NCBI GenBank assembly: GCA_944391335.1
Contig: CALXTF010000001.1
Coordinates: 106,199-151,706, forward strand
DNA from: an uncultured Alphaproteobacteria bacterium
GTDB taxonomy: Bacteria; Pseudomonadota; Alphaproteobacteria; RF32; CAG-239
Length of the DNA: 45,508 nucleotides
Reading direction: 5' to 3'
The notes below the pieces were generated by a model. It was not told the DNA's origin. It made no database searches and saw only the letters and a list, made by a program, of their open reading frames with translations. Positions 8,366-17,027 of this stretch are shown piece by piece. A program made the translations under genes and the position numbers. Position 1 is the first letter of the stretch, and the number at the start of each line of letters is the position of its first letter.

Positions 8366-8407
8366 ATAAAACTCCATTAGCATTAAGCAGTGGAGTTTTA
8401 TTTTTTT
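8366..8407 (+). terminator. Terminator after the frameshifted gene
   Basis: An 11-bp stem (ATAAAACTCCA with TGGAGTTTTAT) around a 14-nt loop is followed by a T-rich tract. Its sequence resembles the terminator at 36067-36101. Confidence 0.75.
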
Positions 8408-8415
8408 ATCATCAA

Positions 8416-8442
8416 AGGAAGTGTCTTTTTACGACACTTCCT
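8416..8442. other. Hairpin downstream of htpG
   Basis: AGGAAGTGTC and GACACTTCCT form a 10-bp stem with a 7-nt loop, 46 nt past the htpG stop. Read on the minus strand only a short TTT follows, so it is a weak or factor-dependent terminator at best. Confidence 0.45.
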
Positions 8443-8487
8443 AAAAATATATTATTTGAAAGATTGAATATTTCAAACATATCTCGA

Positions 8488-10323
8488 CTAAAAGCTTTTT
8501 AAAATATATTCACTGATTTTAGCCGCATAATAAGCCGGATCGGAAATAGGCTCTCCTTCGGCTATTTTTGCTTGATCCAGAAGAATTCTGCAAATTTCTT
8601 CAACTTTAATTCGACCTGTCTCATCATGAACAGCTTCACTTAATTTAATAATCAACGGATGATATGGATTAACTTCTAAAATTCGGGTTGAAGCAAAAGC
8701 CGTTTGTTGTTGATGGTTGCGCATTAATCTTTCCAGATGAATACTCATTTGACCATTTTCTACAGTTAAACTGACCGGACTATTGGTTAATTTTTCGGTA
8801 ATAACAACTTTACCGACTTCATCTTTAAATATTTCCGCCATTAATTCTGTTAATTTTTGTAAACTCCCTTCTTCTGCTTTTGTCTCGGTTCTTTCAAAAA
8901 GCACATCTTCTGCTTGAGATACATGTTTTATTGCTTTTCCTTTATAATTGGATAAAGCCTGTGTCCAAAATTCATCTATTGGATCGGTTAAAAGCAATAC
9001 TTCAATACCTTTTTGCTTGAAAGCTTCTAATTGCGGGTTGTTGGCTAGAACTTTAACATCATCTCCCGTAATATAGTAAATAGCTTTTTGTTCTTCTTTC
9101 ATTCGTTCAATGTATTTATCGAGTGTTGTTAATTTATCTTCATTTAACGTTGTATGGAATAATGATAAAGAAGCAATATCTTCTCGATTGGAAAAATCTT
9201 CATAAATTCCTTCTTTAAAAGCTGTTCCAAAATTCTCCCAAAATTTGAGATAATCATCATAATCTTCACTTCTTTTTTTCAATTCTTTTAACAAACGACT
9301 AACTGTTCCTTGACGAATTTTTGCCACTAGCGCATTTTGTTGGAGCATTTCACGAGAAATATTAAGCGGTAAGTCCGAAGAATCTATCAGTCCTTTTACA
9401 AAACGCAAATAATTAGGCATTAATTCTTCAACTTTATCTGAAATAAATACTTTGTTTACATAAAGTTTTAGACTTTGTTTACGATCCGGTTGAAATAAAT
9501 CATAAGGTTGTGTTGATGGAATATAAAGTAATCCTGTATATTCTATACTGCCTTCGGCTTTAAAATGCAATGTCATCCACGGTTCGTCAAAATTATGAGA
9601 AATATGTTGATAAAAATCTTTATATTGTTCTTGTGTAATTTCGGCTTTATTTTTACTCCACAAAGCTGAAGCAGAATTTATTTTTTCTTCTCCTGCGTCG
9701 CCCAAATTGAGCATGATTGGGTAGTTAATATGGTCAGAATATGTGCGGATAAGGTGGCGCAAATAAATAGTGTCAACATAATTTTTTTCATCCTCTTTTA
9801 AATAAAGTTTTATTTCCGTGCCAATTGTTGGTTTTTTTATTTCTTCAATTTCAAAACCGTCAATTCCATCGGAAACCCAACGCCAAGCAATATCTTCTCC
9901 GGCTTTGCGAGTTAAAATTTCAACTTTTTCAGCAACCATAAAGGCCGAATAAAAACCTACGCCAAACTGACCTATGAGTTCTGTTGATGTTCCGTTATCC
10001 TTCATATTAGCGACAAAATCCGCCGTTCCTGATTTAGCAATGGTTCCCAAGTGATTTATTAAATCATCTTTATTCATACCAATACCATTATCGGCTATTA
10101 TTAAGGTGTTATCTTTTTCATTTGGTGTAATTACAATTTTTAATTCGCCGTTTCCTTTAGCTATATCCGGTTTGGTTAAAGATAAATATCTTAATTTATC
10201 ACAAGCGTCACTAGCATTAGAGATCAATTCTCTTAAAAAAATATATTTTTCAGAATAAAGCGAATTAATAACAATTCCCAACATTTTATTAACTTCGGCT
10301 TGAAAATTAATTTTTTCACTCAT
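8488..10323 (-). CDS. htpG: Molecular chaperone HtpG (Hsp90)
   Basis: The bacterial Hsp90, a dimeric ATP-driven chaperone of the cytosol. Seen: the GHKL ATPase domain at residues 1-220 has the ATP-binding boxes ELISNASDACDKL, DNGIGM and GQFGVGFYSAF. The middle domain carries the catalytic-loop region PLNISREMLQQN with its Arg, and a C-terminal dimerisation domain ends at YILKSF. The 611-aa length is normal for bacteria and there is no MEEVD tail. The ATG follows an AAGGAG site. Upstream lies a heat-shock-like promoter with a 25-bp duplication. It is monocistronic and convergent with the small-gene pair. Confidence 0.97.
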   Translation of the reverse strand: MSEKINFQAEVNKMLGIVINSLYSEKYIFLRELISNASDACDKLRYLSLTKPDIAKGNGELKIVITPNEKDNTLIIADNGIGMNKDDLINHLGTIAKSGTADFVANMKDNGTSTELIGQFGVGFYSAFMVAEKVEILTRKAGEDIAWRWVSDGIDGFEIEEIKKPTIGTEIKLYLKEDEKNYVDTIYLRHLIRTYSDHINYPIMLNLGDAGEEKINSASALWSKNKAEITQEQYKDFYQHISHNFDEPWMTLHFKAEGSIEYTGLLYIPSTQPYDLFQPDRKQSLKLYVNKVFISDKVEELMPNYLRFVKGLIDSSDLPLNISREMLQQNALVAKIRQGTVSRLLKELKKRSEDYDDYLKFWENFGTAFKEGIYEDFSNREDIASLSLFHTTLNEDKLTTLDKYIERMKEEQKAIYYITGDDVKVLANNPQLEAFKQKGIEVLLLTDPIDEFWTQALSNYKGKAIKHVSQAEDVLFERTETKAEEGSLQKLTELMAEIFKDEVGKVVITEKLTNSPVSLTVENGQMSIHLERLMRNHQQQTAFASTRILEVNPYHPLIIKLSEAVHDETGRIKVEEICRILLDQAKIAEGEPISDPAYYAAKISEYILKSF

Positions 10324-10355
10324 TATAAAATTCTCCTTAACAAATATGGTTACTC

Positions 10356-10405
10356 TTATATATGGGAAATATTTTATCTTTTATATATGGGAAATATTTT
10401 ATCTT
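10356..10405. repeat. 25-bp tandem duplication in the htpG promoter region
   Basis: The same 25-bp unit (beginning TTATATATGGGAAATATTTT) occurs twice head to tail at 10356-10380 and 10381-10405. Each copy carries CCCATATA on the minus strand, the likely -10 of htpG. Only the distal copy has a CTTGCG -35 at the right distance. Confidence 0.85.
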
Positions 10406-10413
10406 TTCGCAAG
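10384..10413 (-). promoter_or_regulatory. htpG: Candidate heat-shock-type promoter of htpG
   Basis: On the minus strand CTTGCG (10413-10408), a 16-nt spacer and CCCATATA (10391-10384). The -10 resembles the sigma-32 box CCCCATNT, and the -35 shares CTTG with sigma-32 and alphaproteobacterial housekeeping promoters. Heat-shock control is inferred from this and from the gene's identity. Confidence 0.5.
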
Positions 10414-10525
10414 TTTGAGCCTTTATTTTTTATACTTGTTCTACTTTTTTACTTGATTTTATCCTAAATATGTCTAGAGTGGGGACTGAAATATTTTAAG
10501 CAAATCTTTTATTAGGAGATAAAAA

Positions 10526-10765
10526 ATGGTTTCTGTCGTTAATGACAATTGCATTAAATGCAAATCTTGTGCCGATGTATGTCCGGTGGATGCTTTTCAT
10601 GAAGGTGATACTCAATTGGTTGTTGATCCAGATACATGTATTAGCTGTGGTGTATGTATTTCCGAATGCCCGCAAGAAGCAATTCAAACAGAAGAAGAAG
10701 CCGATCCCCATTGGATTGAATTCAATGCCGAAAAAGCTAAAGTTTGGCCTAATGCAAACGATTAA
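10526..10765 (+). CDS. Two-cluster 4Fe-4S ferredoxin
   Basis: A small cytosolic electron carrier of 79 residues. Seen: two complete CxxCxxCxxxCP motifs, CIKCKSCADVCP (residues 9-20) and CISCGVCISECP (about 39-50), each able to hold a [4Fe-4S] cluster. An acidic tail follows, ending KVWPNAND. The first motif has standard spacing, unlike the expanded motif of seven-iron FdxA proteins, so two 4Fe clusters are expected. The ATG has a TTAGGAG site, and a strong terminator makes it monocistronic. Redox partners cannot be inferred from its neighbours. Confidence 0.93.
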   Translation: MVSVVNDNCIKCKSCADVCPVDAFHEGDTQLVVDPDTCISCGVCISECPQEAIQTEEEADPHWIEFNAEKAKVWPNAND

Positions 10766-10771
10766 TTAGAT

Positions 10772-10806
10772 AAAAAACCTCCGTTTTGATAACGGAGGTT
10801 TTTTTT
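10772..10806 (+). terminator. Terminator after ferredoxin
   Basis: A 14-bp stem (AAAAAACCTCCGTT with its complement), a 5-nt loop and a T tract. Confidence 0.92.
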
Positions 10807-10909
10807 GTGTCTTAGCTAAATATAAATAAATTTTTCTTGAAAACAATTCAAGTTATGTTATTGTTGCGTCCAACTCATTAAAGATTTTAATTTTATTGAA
10901 AGAAAAAAA

Positions 10910-12730
10910 ATGGAGCTGAGAAATATTGCCATTATAGCTCACGTTGACCATGGTAAAACAACTTTGGTCGACGCCCTATTAAAACAAAGCGGCACATTCC
11001 GAGATAATCAAAAAGTACAAGAATGCGCTATGGATTCTAATGAACTTGAAAGAGAACGCGGTATTACAATTTTATCTAAATGCACTTCGGTTGAATGGAA
11101 CGGAACACGTATAAATATTGTAGATACACCGGGACACGCTGATTTTGGCGGTGAGGTTGAACGTATTTTATCAATGGTTGATGGTGTTATCTTATTGGTT
11201 GATAGTTCCGAAGGTCCTATGCCGCAAACTAAATTTGTTTTGGGTAAAGCCCTTAAAGTCGGTTTAAAACCTATTGTCGTCATCAATAAAGCCGATAAAC
11301 CGGACGCCCGTGTCGATGAAGTGTTAAATGAAATCTTTGATTTATTTGTTAGTTTAGATGCAACAGATGAACAGCTTGATTTTCCTGTATTATATGCTTC
11401 TGGACGTAATGGTTGGGCGGTTAAAGATTTGGCTAAAGATGAAAAAAAGGATTTAAAGGTTCTGTTTGAGTTGATTCTATCTCATGTTCCGGCACCAATT
11501 TGCTATCCTGAAAAACCTTTTACAATGTTGGCAACAACTTTGGAAGCAGATAAATTTATAGGTCGTTTACTTACCGGTAAAATTTTATGTGGTCATGCTA
11601 AACCCGGAGATATGGTAAAAGCCTTAAATTCCGAAAATAAAGAAATTGAACGTTTTCGTATTACCAAAATTTTGGCATATCGCGGACTTAGCCGTCAAAG
11701 TTTAGAAGAAGCTCAAGCCGGAGATATTGTCGCTCTTGCCGGTGCCGCTAAAGCAACAGTCGCCGATACTATTTGTGATTTTAACGTAAATGAAGCGTTG
11801 GAAGCTCAACCTATTGATCCTCCAACATTGGTTATGACTTTTTCTGTTAATGATTCCCCTTTGGCAGGACGTGAAGGAGATAAGGTGACTTCTCGTATGA
11901 TTGCCGAACGGCTGCAAAAAGAGGCCGAAGGAAATATCGCTCTTAAAATTTCCACCTCACCAACAAATGATTCTTTTGAAGTGGCAGGTCGAGGTGAATT
12001 ACAGTTGGGTGTTTTAATCGAAACAATGCGTCGCGAAGGTTTTGAACTTTCTATTTCACGCCCTCGAGTCGTTTTTCATAAAGATGAACATGGAAATGTA
12101 TTGGAACCTGTCGATGAAGTTGTTGTCGATGTCGATGAAGAATTTTCAGGAACAGTCGTTGAAAAATTAGGAACTCGCCGCGCCGAACTTATAGAAATGA
12201 TACCTTCACAAGCCGGTGGAAAAGTACGTCTAATCTTTCATGCTCCAACTCGAGGACTTATCGGTTATCATTCCGAATTTCTTACCGATACCCACGGTAC
12301 GGGAGTTATGAATCGCAGCTTTTATAATTATGAACCTTATAAAGGTGAAATTGAAAGTCGTCGAAACGGCGTTCTTATCTCTAGTGAAACAGGAACTGCT
12401 ATCGCCTATTCATTATGGAAATTAGAAGATCGAGGTCCTATGTTTATCGATCCTAATGTACCTGTTTATATCGGTATGATTATCGGTGAACATACAAAAC
12501 CTAATGATTTAGAAGTAAATCCTTGCCGCTCTAAGCAATTAACCAATATCCGCGCCGCAGGTAAAGATGAAGCTATTTCTTTAACACCACCACGGCGTAT
12601 CACTTTGGAAGAAGGATTATCTTATATTCAAGAAGATGAATTGTTGGAGGTTACGCCAAAAACTATTCGTTTGCGTAAACGTATCCTTGATCCAATACTG
12701 CGTAAACGTTCGGCAAATAAAATTGCTTAA
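10910..12730 (+). CDS. typA: Ribosome-associated GTPase TypA/BipA
   Basis: A translational GTPase of the EF-G/LepA class that binds 70S ribosomes and aids 50S assembly and stress adaptation. Seen: G1 AHVDHGKTTL (residues 10-19), the switch region RERGITI, G3 DTPGHADFGGEVER, G4 NKADKPDAR, then EF-Tu-like domain II, two EF-G-like domains and the TypA-specific C-terminus (PRRITLEEGLSYIQEDELLEVTP in two parts). The 606-aa length is standard. The ribosome site is weak (GAAAG, 9 nt upstream). A terminator follows and rph has its own promoter. Confidence 0.97.
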   Translation: MELRNIAIIAHVDHGKTTLVDALLKQSGTFRDNQKVQECAMDSNELERERGITILSKCTSVEWNGTRINIVDTPGHADFGGEVERILSMVDGVILLVDSSEGPMPQTKFVLGKALKVGLKPIVVINKADKPDARVDEVLNEIFDLFVSLDATDEQLDFPVLYASGRNGWAVKDLAKDEKKDLKVLFELILSHVPAPICYPEKPFTMLATTLEADKFIGRLLTGKILCGHAKPGDMVKALNSENKEIERFRITKILAYRGLSRQSLEEAQAGDIVALAGAAKATVADTICDFNVNEALEAQPIDPPTLVMTFSVNDSPLAGREGDKVTSRMIAERLQKEAEGNIALKISTSPTNDSFEVAGRGELQLGVLIETMRREGFELSISRPRVVFHKDEHGNVLEPVDEVVVDVDEEFSGTVVEKLGTRRAELIEMIPSQAGGKVRLIFHAPTRGLIGYHSEFLTDTHGTGVMNRSFYNYEPYKGEIESRRNGVLISSETGTAIAYSLWKLEDRGPMFIDPNVPVYIGMIIGEHTKPNDLEVNPCRSKQLTNIRAAGKDEAISLTPPRRITLEEGLSYIQEDELLEVTPKTIRLRKRILDPILRKRSANKIA

Positions 12731-12732
12731 AT

Positions 12733-12773
12733 AAAACAAAACAGCTGAATGTTTTTCGGCTGTTTTGTTTTTA
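12733..12773 (+). terminator. Terminator after typA
   Basis: A 13-bp stem (AAAACAAAACAGC with GCTGTTTTGTTTT) with a 13-nt loop and a closing T run. Confidence 0.85.
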
Positions 12774-12780
12774 AAAAAAC

Positions 12781-12809
12781 TTGCGCTGTAAGACATTTTG
12801 GCGTATCTA
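12781..12809 (+). promoter_or_regulatory. Promoter of the rph-rdgB-addB-addA group
   Basis: TTGCGC (12781-12786), a 17-nt spacer and TATCTA (12804-12809), 37 nt before the rph start and just past the typA terminator. Confidence 0.55.
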
Positions 12810-12846
12810 TTAATTAACCAATAAAAAAATAAAAATAGAGAATAAT

Positions 12847-13560
12847 ATGCGTAATACAAATAGAAAAAATAATCAACTGCGCAATATTGAGTTGATTCCT
12901 AATTATAACCCTTATGCCGAAGGATCTTGTTTGGTTAAATTCGGAAATACACACGTTATTTGTACGGCAAGTGTTGAAGAAAAAGTTCCTAATTGGCTTA
13001 AAGGTCAAAATAAAGGTTGGATTACAGCTGAATATGGTATGCTTCCACGCGCTAATAAAATTAGAGTCCCCAGAGAATTAAAATCTCCTTCCGGTCGCAC
13101 ACAAGAAATTCAAAGGCTTATTGGCCGAAGTTTGCGAGCAGTTGTTGATTTAAATCAAATGAAAGATATTTCAATTTGTGTCGATTGCGATGTAATACAA
13201 GCTGATGGAGGTACGCGTACGGCTTCAATTACCGGAGGATTTGTCGCTTTATATTTGGCTATTAATTATTTAATGGAACATAAAAAATTAACAATAAATC
13301 CTATTCGTGAATTTGTTGCTGCCGTTTCTTGTGATATTTTTGAAGGAGAAAAAATTATTGATGTTGATTATGAAGAAGATTCTCATGCTCAAGTCGATAT
13401 GAATTTTGTACTTACCGAAAGTGGAAAAATAGTTGAAATTCAAGGAACAGCCGAAGAAAAACCTTTTAGCGAAAATGATTTTTCCGATTTACTGAATCTA
13501 GCTAAAGAAGGAATTAGACAACTCATTACAGAACAGAAAAGAGTCTTGGGAGTAAAATAA
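12847..13560 (+). CDS. rph: Ribonuclease PH
   Basis: A phosphorolytic 3'-5' exoribonuclease that trims tRNA 3' ends and rRNA. Seen: a single RNase PH fold with the phosphate and RNA-binding stretch PSGRTQEIQRLIGRSLRA. CDVIQADGGTRTASITGG and IIDVDYEEDSHAQVDMN carry the active-site acids. The 237-aa length is standard. The ATG follows an AGAGAA site. Its stop overlaps the rdgB start (TAATG), and the rph-rdgB pairing is common in alphaproteobacteria. Confidence 0.97.
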   Translation: MRNTNRKNNQLRNIELIPNYNPYAEGSCLVKFGNTHVICTASVEEKVPNWLKGQNKGWITAEYGMLPRANKIRVPRELKSPSGRTQEIQRLIGRSLRAVVDLNQMKDISICVDCDVIQADGGTRTASITGGFVALYLAINYLMEHKKLTINPIREFVAAVSCDIFEGEKIIDVDYEEDSHAQVDMNFVLTESGKIVEIQGTAEEKPFSENDFSDLLNLAKEGIRQLITEQKRVLGVK

Positions 13561-14144
13561 TGAAAATTACTAAACTTGTCGTCGCTAGTCATAATGACGG
13601 TAAAATAACAGAAATTAAATCTTTACTTAGTCCTTTGCATATCGAAGTCCAGTCAGCAAAAGAATTGCGCTTGGCAGATGTCGAAGAAACAGGAAAAACT
13701 TTTGAAGAAAATGCAAAAATAAAAGCTAAAGCCTTAAGTCTAATGTGCGGCTTACCTTGCTTGGCGGATGATTCTGGTTTATGCATCGATGCTTTGGAGG
13801 GGCGTCCCGGAGTTTATTCCGCTCGATATGCTCCAAATCGTGATTTTAAAACCGCTATGGATATGTTGCTTAAAGAAATTAAAGATTCCGGTTCAATAAA
13901 CCGCGATGCCCATTTCTCTTGTTGCTTGGCTTTAGCCTGCCCAAATGAAAAAATAAAAATTTATGAAGGACGCGTCGATGGTAAAATAGCAGAAAAACCT
14001 AAAGGAAAAAACGGATTCGGTTATGATCCAATTTTTATTCCTGACGGTTATGAACAAACTTTTGCCGAATTAAGTGATGAAATTAAAAATCAAATTTCAC
14101 ATCGCCGCCGCGCTTTAGAACAATTTATTAAAGAGCTTAAATAA
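13560..14144 (+). CDS. rdgB: RdgB/HAM1 non-canonical purine NTP pyrophosphatase
   Basis: It hydrolyses dITP, XTP and ITP to the monophosphates, which keeps deaminated purines out of DNA and RNA. Seen: the nucleotide-binding start ASHNDGKITEIKSLL (residues 9-23), the substrate loop LADDSGLCIDALEGRPGVYS, GKNGFGYDPIFI and the closing SHRRRAL. All family motifs are intact over 194 aa. It is coupled to rph by a one-base overlap and lies 12 nt before addB, so nucleotide-pool cleaning and DNA break repair are co-transcribed here. Confidence 0.96.
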   Translation: MKITKLVVASHNDGKITEIKSLLSPLHIEVQSAKELRLADVEETGKTFEENAKIKAKALSLMCGLPCLADDSGLCIDALEGRPGVYSARYAPNRDFKTAMDMLLKEIKDSGSINRDAHFSCCLALACPNEKIKIYEGRVDGKIAEKPKGKNGFGYDPIFIPDGYEQTFAELSDEIKNQISHRRRALEQFIKELK

Positions 14145-14156
14145 AAAGGGAAAAAA

Positions 14157-17027
14157 TTGGCCGACAATATTTATAATATTCCTGCCGGCCTTAGTCCGGT
14201 TGATATTATTGCCAAAAAATTAATGGCAGAAACTAACAGCCTTAATATGGCTGATACTTTGGTTTTGTTGCCTAATCGACGTGCTTGCCGAGAGTTGCAG
14301 GATGCTTTCGTTCGCTTAAATGGTATGCAGCCAACTATTTTACCCAGAATTTTGCCTCTCGGTGATCCTGATGAAGATGAATTATTTTTTGCAAATGATT
14401 CCTTAAATGTTGATATTTTACCGGCAATTTCATCTACTCAAAAAATTTTACTGCTTACACGGCTTATTGCCGCACGTCAAAAAGAATTAACCGGCGAAAA
14501 TTATTCTCTTGCACAGATTATTTATTTAGCAGGTGAACTTGGTCAATTATTAGATACGATTGAAAATGAAGAGTTGAATTTTTCTTCTTTATCAACTCTG
14601 GTTTCCGAAGAATATGCCGTTCATTGGCAAAAAATACTGGATTTTTTAAAAATTATTGCTGATTTCTTTCCCAAAATTCTAAAAGAAAATGGAATGATAA
14701 ATTCTGCAAAAAGACGAATATTGTTATTAAAAGAACAAGCAAAATTATGGCAAAATTGTCCTCCTCATAATCGAATTGTCGTTGCCGGAACAACAGGTGC
14801 TTTTCCGGCTATGCGGGAATTAATAAAAGCCGTATATAATATGCCTTTGGGAATAATTTTTTTAAATGGATTGGATAGATGCCTTGATGAAGATTCTTGG
14901 TTGCAGATAGATGAATCTCATCCACAATATGAAATAAAACAACTGATTGATTCCCTTTCTTTAAAAAGAGAAAATATACCTGATATCGTTTCTTCCCCTT
15001 TTTATGAAAAAGAAAAGTTAATTTCTGAAATTATGCGGCCGGCAAAAACAACAGATAAGTGGAGAAATATAACACCACAAACTTTTAGTCATAATGCTTT
15101 AACAGGTATTCATTTGATAAATTGCCATGAAATTCATGATGAAGCATTAACTATAGCTTCAATTATGCGCCACACTTTAGAAAAAGAAGGAAAAACAGCG
15201 GCTTTAGTTACAGGAAATCGCTCTTTGGCAAGACGTGTTTCTCTGGAACTTAAACGTTGGCAAATAGATGTTGATGATTCGGCAGGCTATCCTTTATCAC
15301 AAACACCTGTCGGTATATTTTTACGCTTAATTGCGCAATATGCCGAAAATGATAATGATACAATTAATTTTCTTAGTTTATTAAAACATCCTTTAACCGC
15401 GGATGGACAACAAAAATCTTTTTTCCGTACACAAGTTCGCACTTATGAAAAAATTATTTTAAGACAAGGACAGCAAAATCAATTAATTGAAGATTTCATT
15501 AAGGAACGAAAAAAAACATTACAAGATTTTTGCAATATATGTAAACAAAAGCAAACTTCTTTAAAAGAACTTCTCTTTCTTCATATTCAAACTGCAGAAA
15601 AACTAGCAACAGATATCGAAAACAAAGGGTCGGACAACCTTTGGCATGGAGATGACGGAGAAGCCGCCGCAACTTTTTTTGCTTCACTATTTGAATATGC
15701 CGATACGCTGCCGCAAATACCATATAATCAATATTATAATTTTATCTCTGGTATAATGTCTACTATAACGGTACGTCCTAAATACGGTACACATCCACGT
15801 TTGAAAATTCTTGGTCCGATAGAGGCTCGTTTAAATAGTTTTGATACACTTATTATCGGTGAAGTTAATGAAGGTTGTTGGCCAATATTGCCGCAAGCAG
15901 GTGCGTGGATGTCTCGACCTATGAAACAAGAGTTTGGATTTCCTCAACCAGAAAGAAGTATTGGTATTAATGCAAATGATTTTTCTAATTTATTGGCGCA
16001 AAAAGAAGTTTTTTTAACACGAGCCGATCGAGTTGATGGTACTCCAATGAATAAATCTCGTTGGTGGCTGCGTTTAGAAACAGTTTTAGCTGCTGCTAAT
16101 ATCAACGGAGCTTCGTTAAATGATTCCTTTTATCCTCAAACAGCAATTTGGCTTGATGCGCCACAAATATATAAGCCTATTTCGGCACCGGCTCCTAAAC
16201 CACCGCTTATAGCACGTCCAAGACAACTATGGGCAGGGGCTATCGAAAATCTAATGCGCGATCCTTATATTATTTTTGCTAAATATATTCTGAAATTAGA
16301 ACCTTTAAAAGAAATAGATTATCAACCGGGAATTATAGACCTTGGTATTATTGTGCATAGCGTTTTGGAAAAATTTAATCGACAATTTCCGGAAAAACTT
16401 CCTGAAAATGCAGAAAATATTTTAAAAGAAATAGGAGAAAAAGAATTTATCAAGCATAATATAAATAGTCAAACTTTAACTTTTTGGGTGCCGGCGTTTA
16501 ATAAAATTATTGACTGGATACTAAATAAAGAAAAAACATATCGGCAAAATATTTCACATATTTATAGTGAAATAAGCGGTCACTATGAATTTTTAGCTCC
16601 CGCAGGAAAATTTACTGTTAGCGCAAAAGCCGATCGGTTGGATATCACAAAAGACGGAAAAATTAATATTATTGATTATAAAACAGGATCCGCTCGGAGT
16701 AAAAAAGAAGTTTCTGTCGGTTATGCGCCGCAACTTCCTATTGAGGGTATTATTGCTCAATATGGCGGGTTTTTAGAAATATCCCCTGCAGAAGTTAATT
16801 CATTAAGTTATTGGCGGTTAGGTAAAGAAGAAATTTGTTTGGATAAGAATATTAAAGAAATTCTTAATCGTAATCTAGAAAATATCAAGCGTTTAATTAG
16901 TGTTTTTGATAATGAGAATAAGGCCTATCCAACTCAACCCAATCCCAAATATGCACCAACATATTCTGATTATGAACATTTATCACGGGTAAAAGAATGG
17001 GGAGTGATTGAAAATAATGATAACTGA
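14157..17027 (+). CDS. addB: Double-strand break repair protein AddB (alphaproteobacterial type)
   Basis: A subunit of the AddAB helicase-nuclease that processes double-strand breaks for RecA. Seen: an inactive helicase-like N-terminal region, the family signature GEVNEGCWP near residue 570, and a C-terminal RecB-type nuclease with IIDYKTGSA near residue 838. The final nuclease region (GYAPQLPIEGII) is also clear. The start is a TTG preceded by an AAGGG site; the next in-frame Met is far inside the conserved N-terminus, so TTG is preferred. 956 aa is close to family size. The 3' end overlaps addA by 11 nt. Confidence 0.93.
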   Translation: MADNIYNIPAGLSPVDIIAKKLMAETNSLNMADTLVLLPNRRACRELQDAFVRLNGMQPTILPRILPLGDPDEDELFFANDSLNVDILPAISSTQKILLLTRLIAARQKELTGENYSLAQIIYLAGELGQLLDTIENEELNFSSLSTLVSEEYAVHWQKILDFLKIIADFFPKILKENGMINSAKRRILLLKEQAKLWQNCPPHNRIVVAGTTGAFPAMRELIKAVYNMPLGIIFLNGLDRCLDEDSWLQIDESHPQYEIKQLIDSLSLKRENIPDIVSSPFYEKEKLISEIMRPAKTTDKWRNITPQTFSHNALTGIHLINCHEIHDEALTIASIMRHTLEKEGKTAALVTGNRSLARRVSLELKRWQIDVDDSAGYPLSQTPVGIFLRLIAQYAENDNDTINFLSLLKHPLTADGQQKSFFRTQVRTYEKIILRQGQQNQLIEDFIKERKKTLQDFCNICKQKQTSLKELLFLHIQTAEKLATDIENKGSDNLWHGDDGEAAATFFASLFEYADTLPQIPYNQYYNFISGIMSTITVRPKYGTHPRLKILGPIEARLNSFDTLIIGEVNEGCWPILPQAGAWMSRPMKQEFGFPQPERSIGINANDFSNLLAQKEVFLTRADRVDGTPMNKSRWWLRLETVLAAANINGASLNDSFYPQTAIWLDAPQIYKPISAPAPKPPLIARPRQLWAGAIENLMRDPYIIFAKYILKLEPLKEIDYQPGIIDLGIIVHSVLEKFNRQFPEKLPENAENILKEIGEKEFIKHNINSQTLTFWVPAFNKIIDWILNKEKTYRQNISHIYSEISGHYEFLAPAGKFTVSAKADRLDITKDGKINIIDYKTGSARSKKEVSVGYAPQLPIEGIIAQYGGFLEISPAEVNSLSYWRLGKEEICLDKNIKEILNRNLENIKRLISVFDNENKAYPTQPNPKYAPTYSDYEHLSRVKEWGVIENNDN

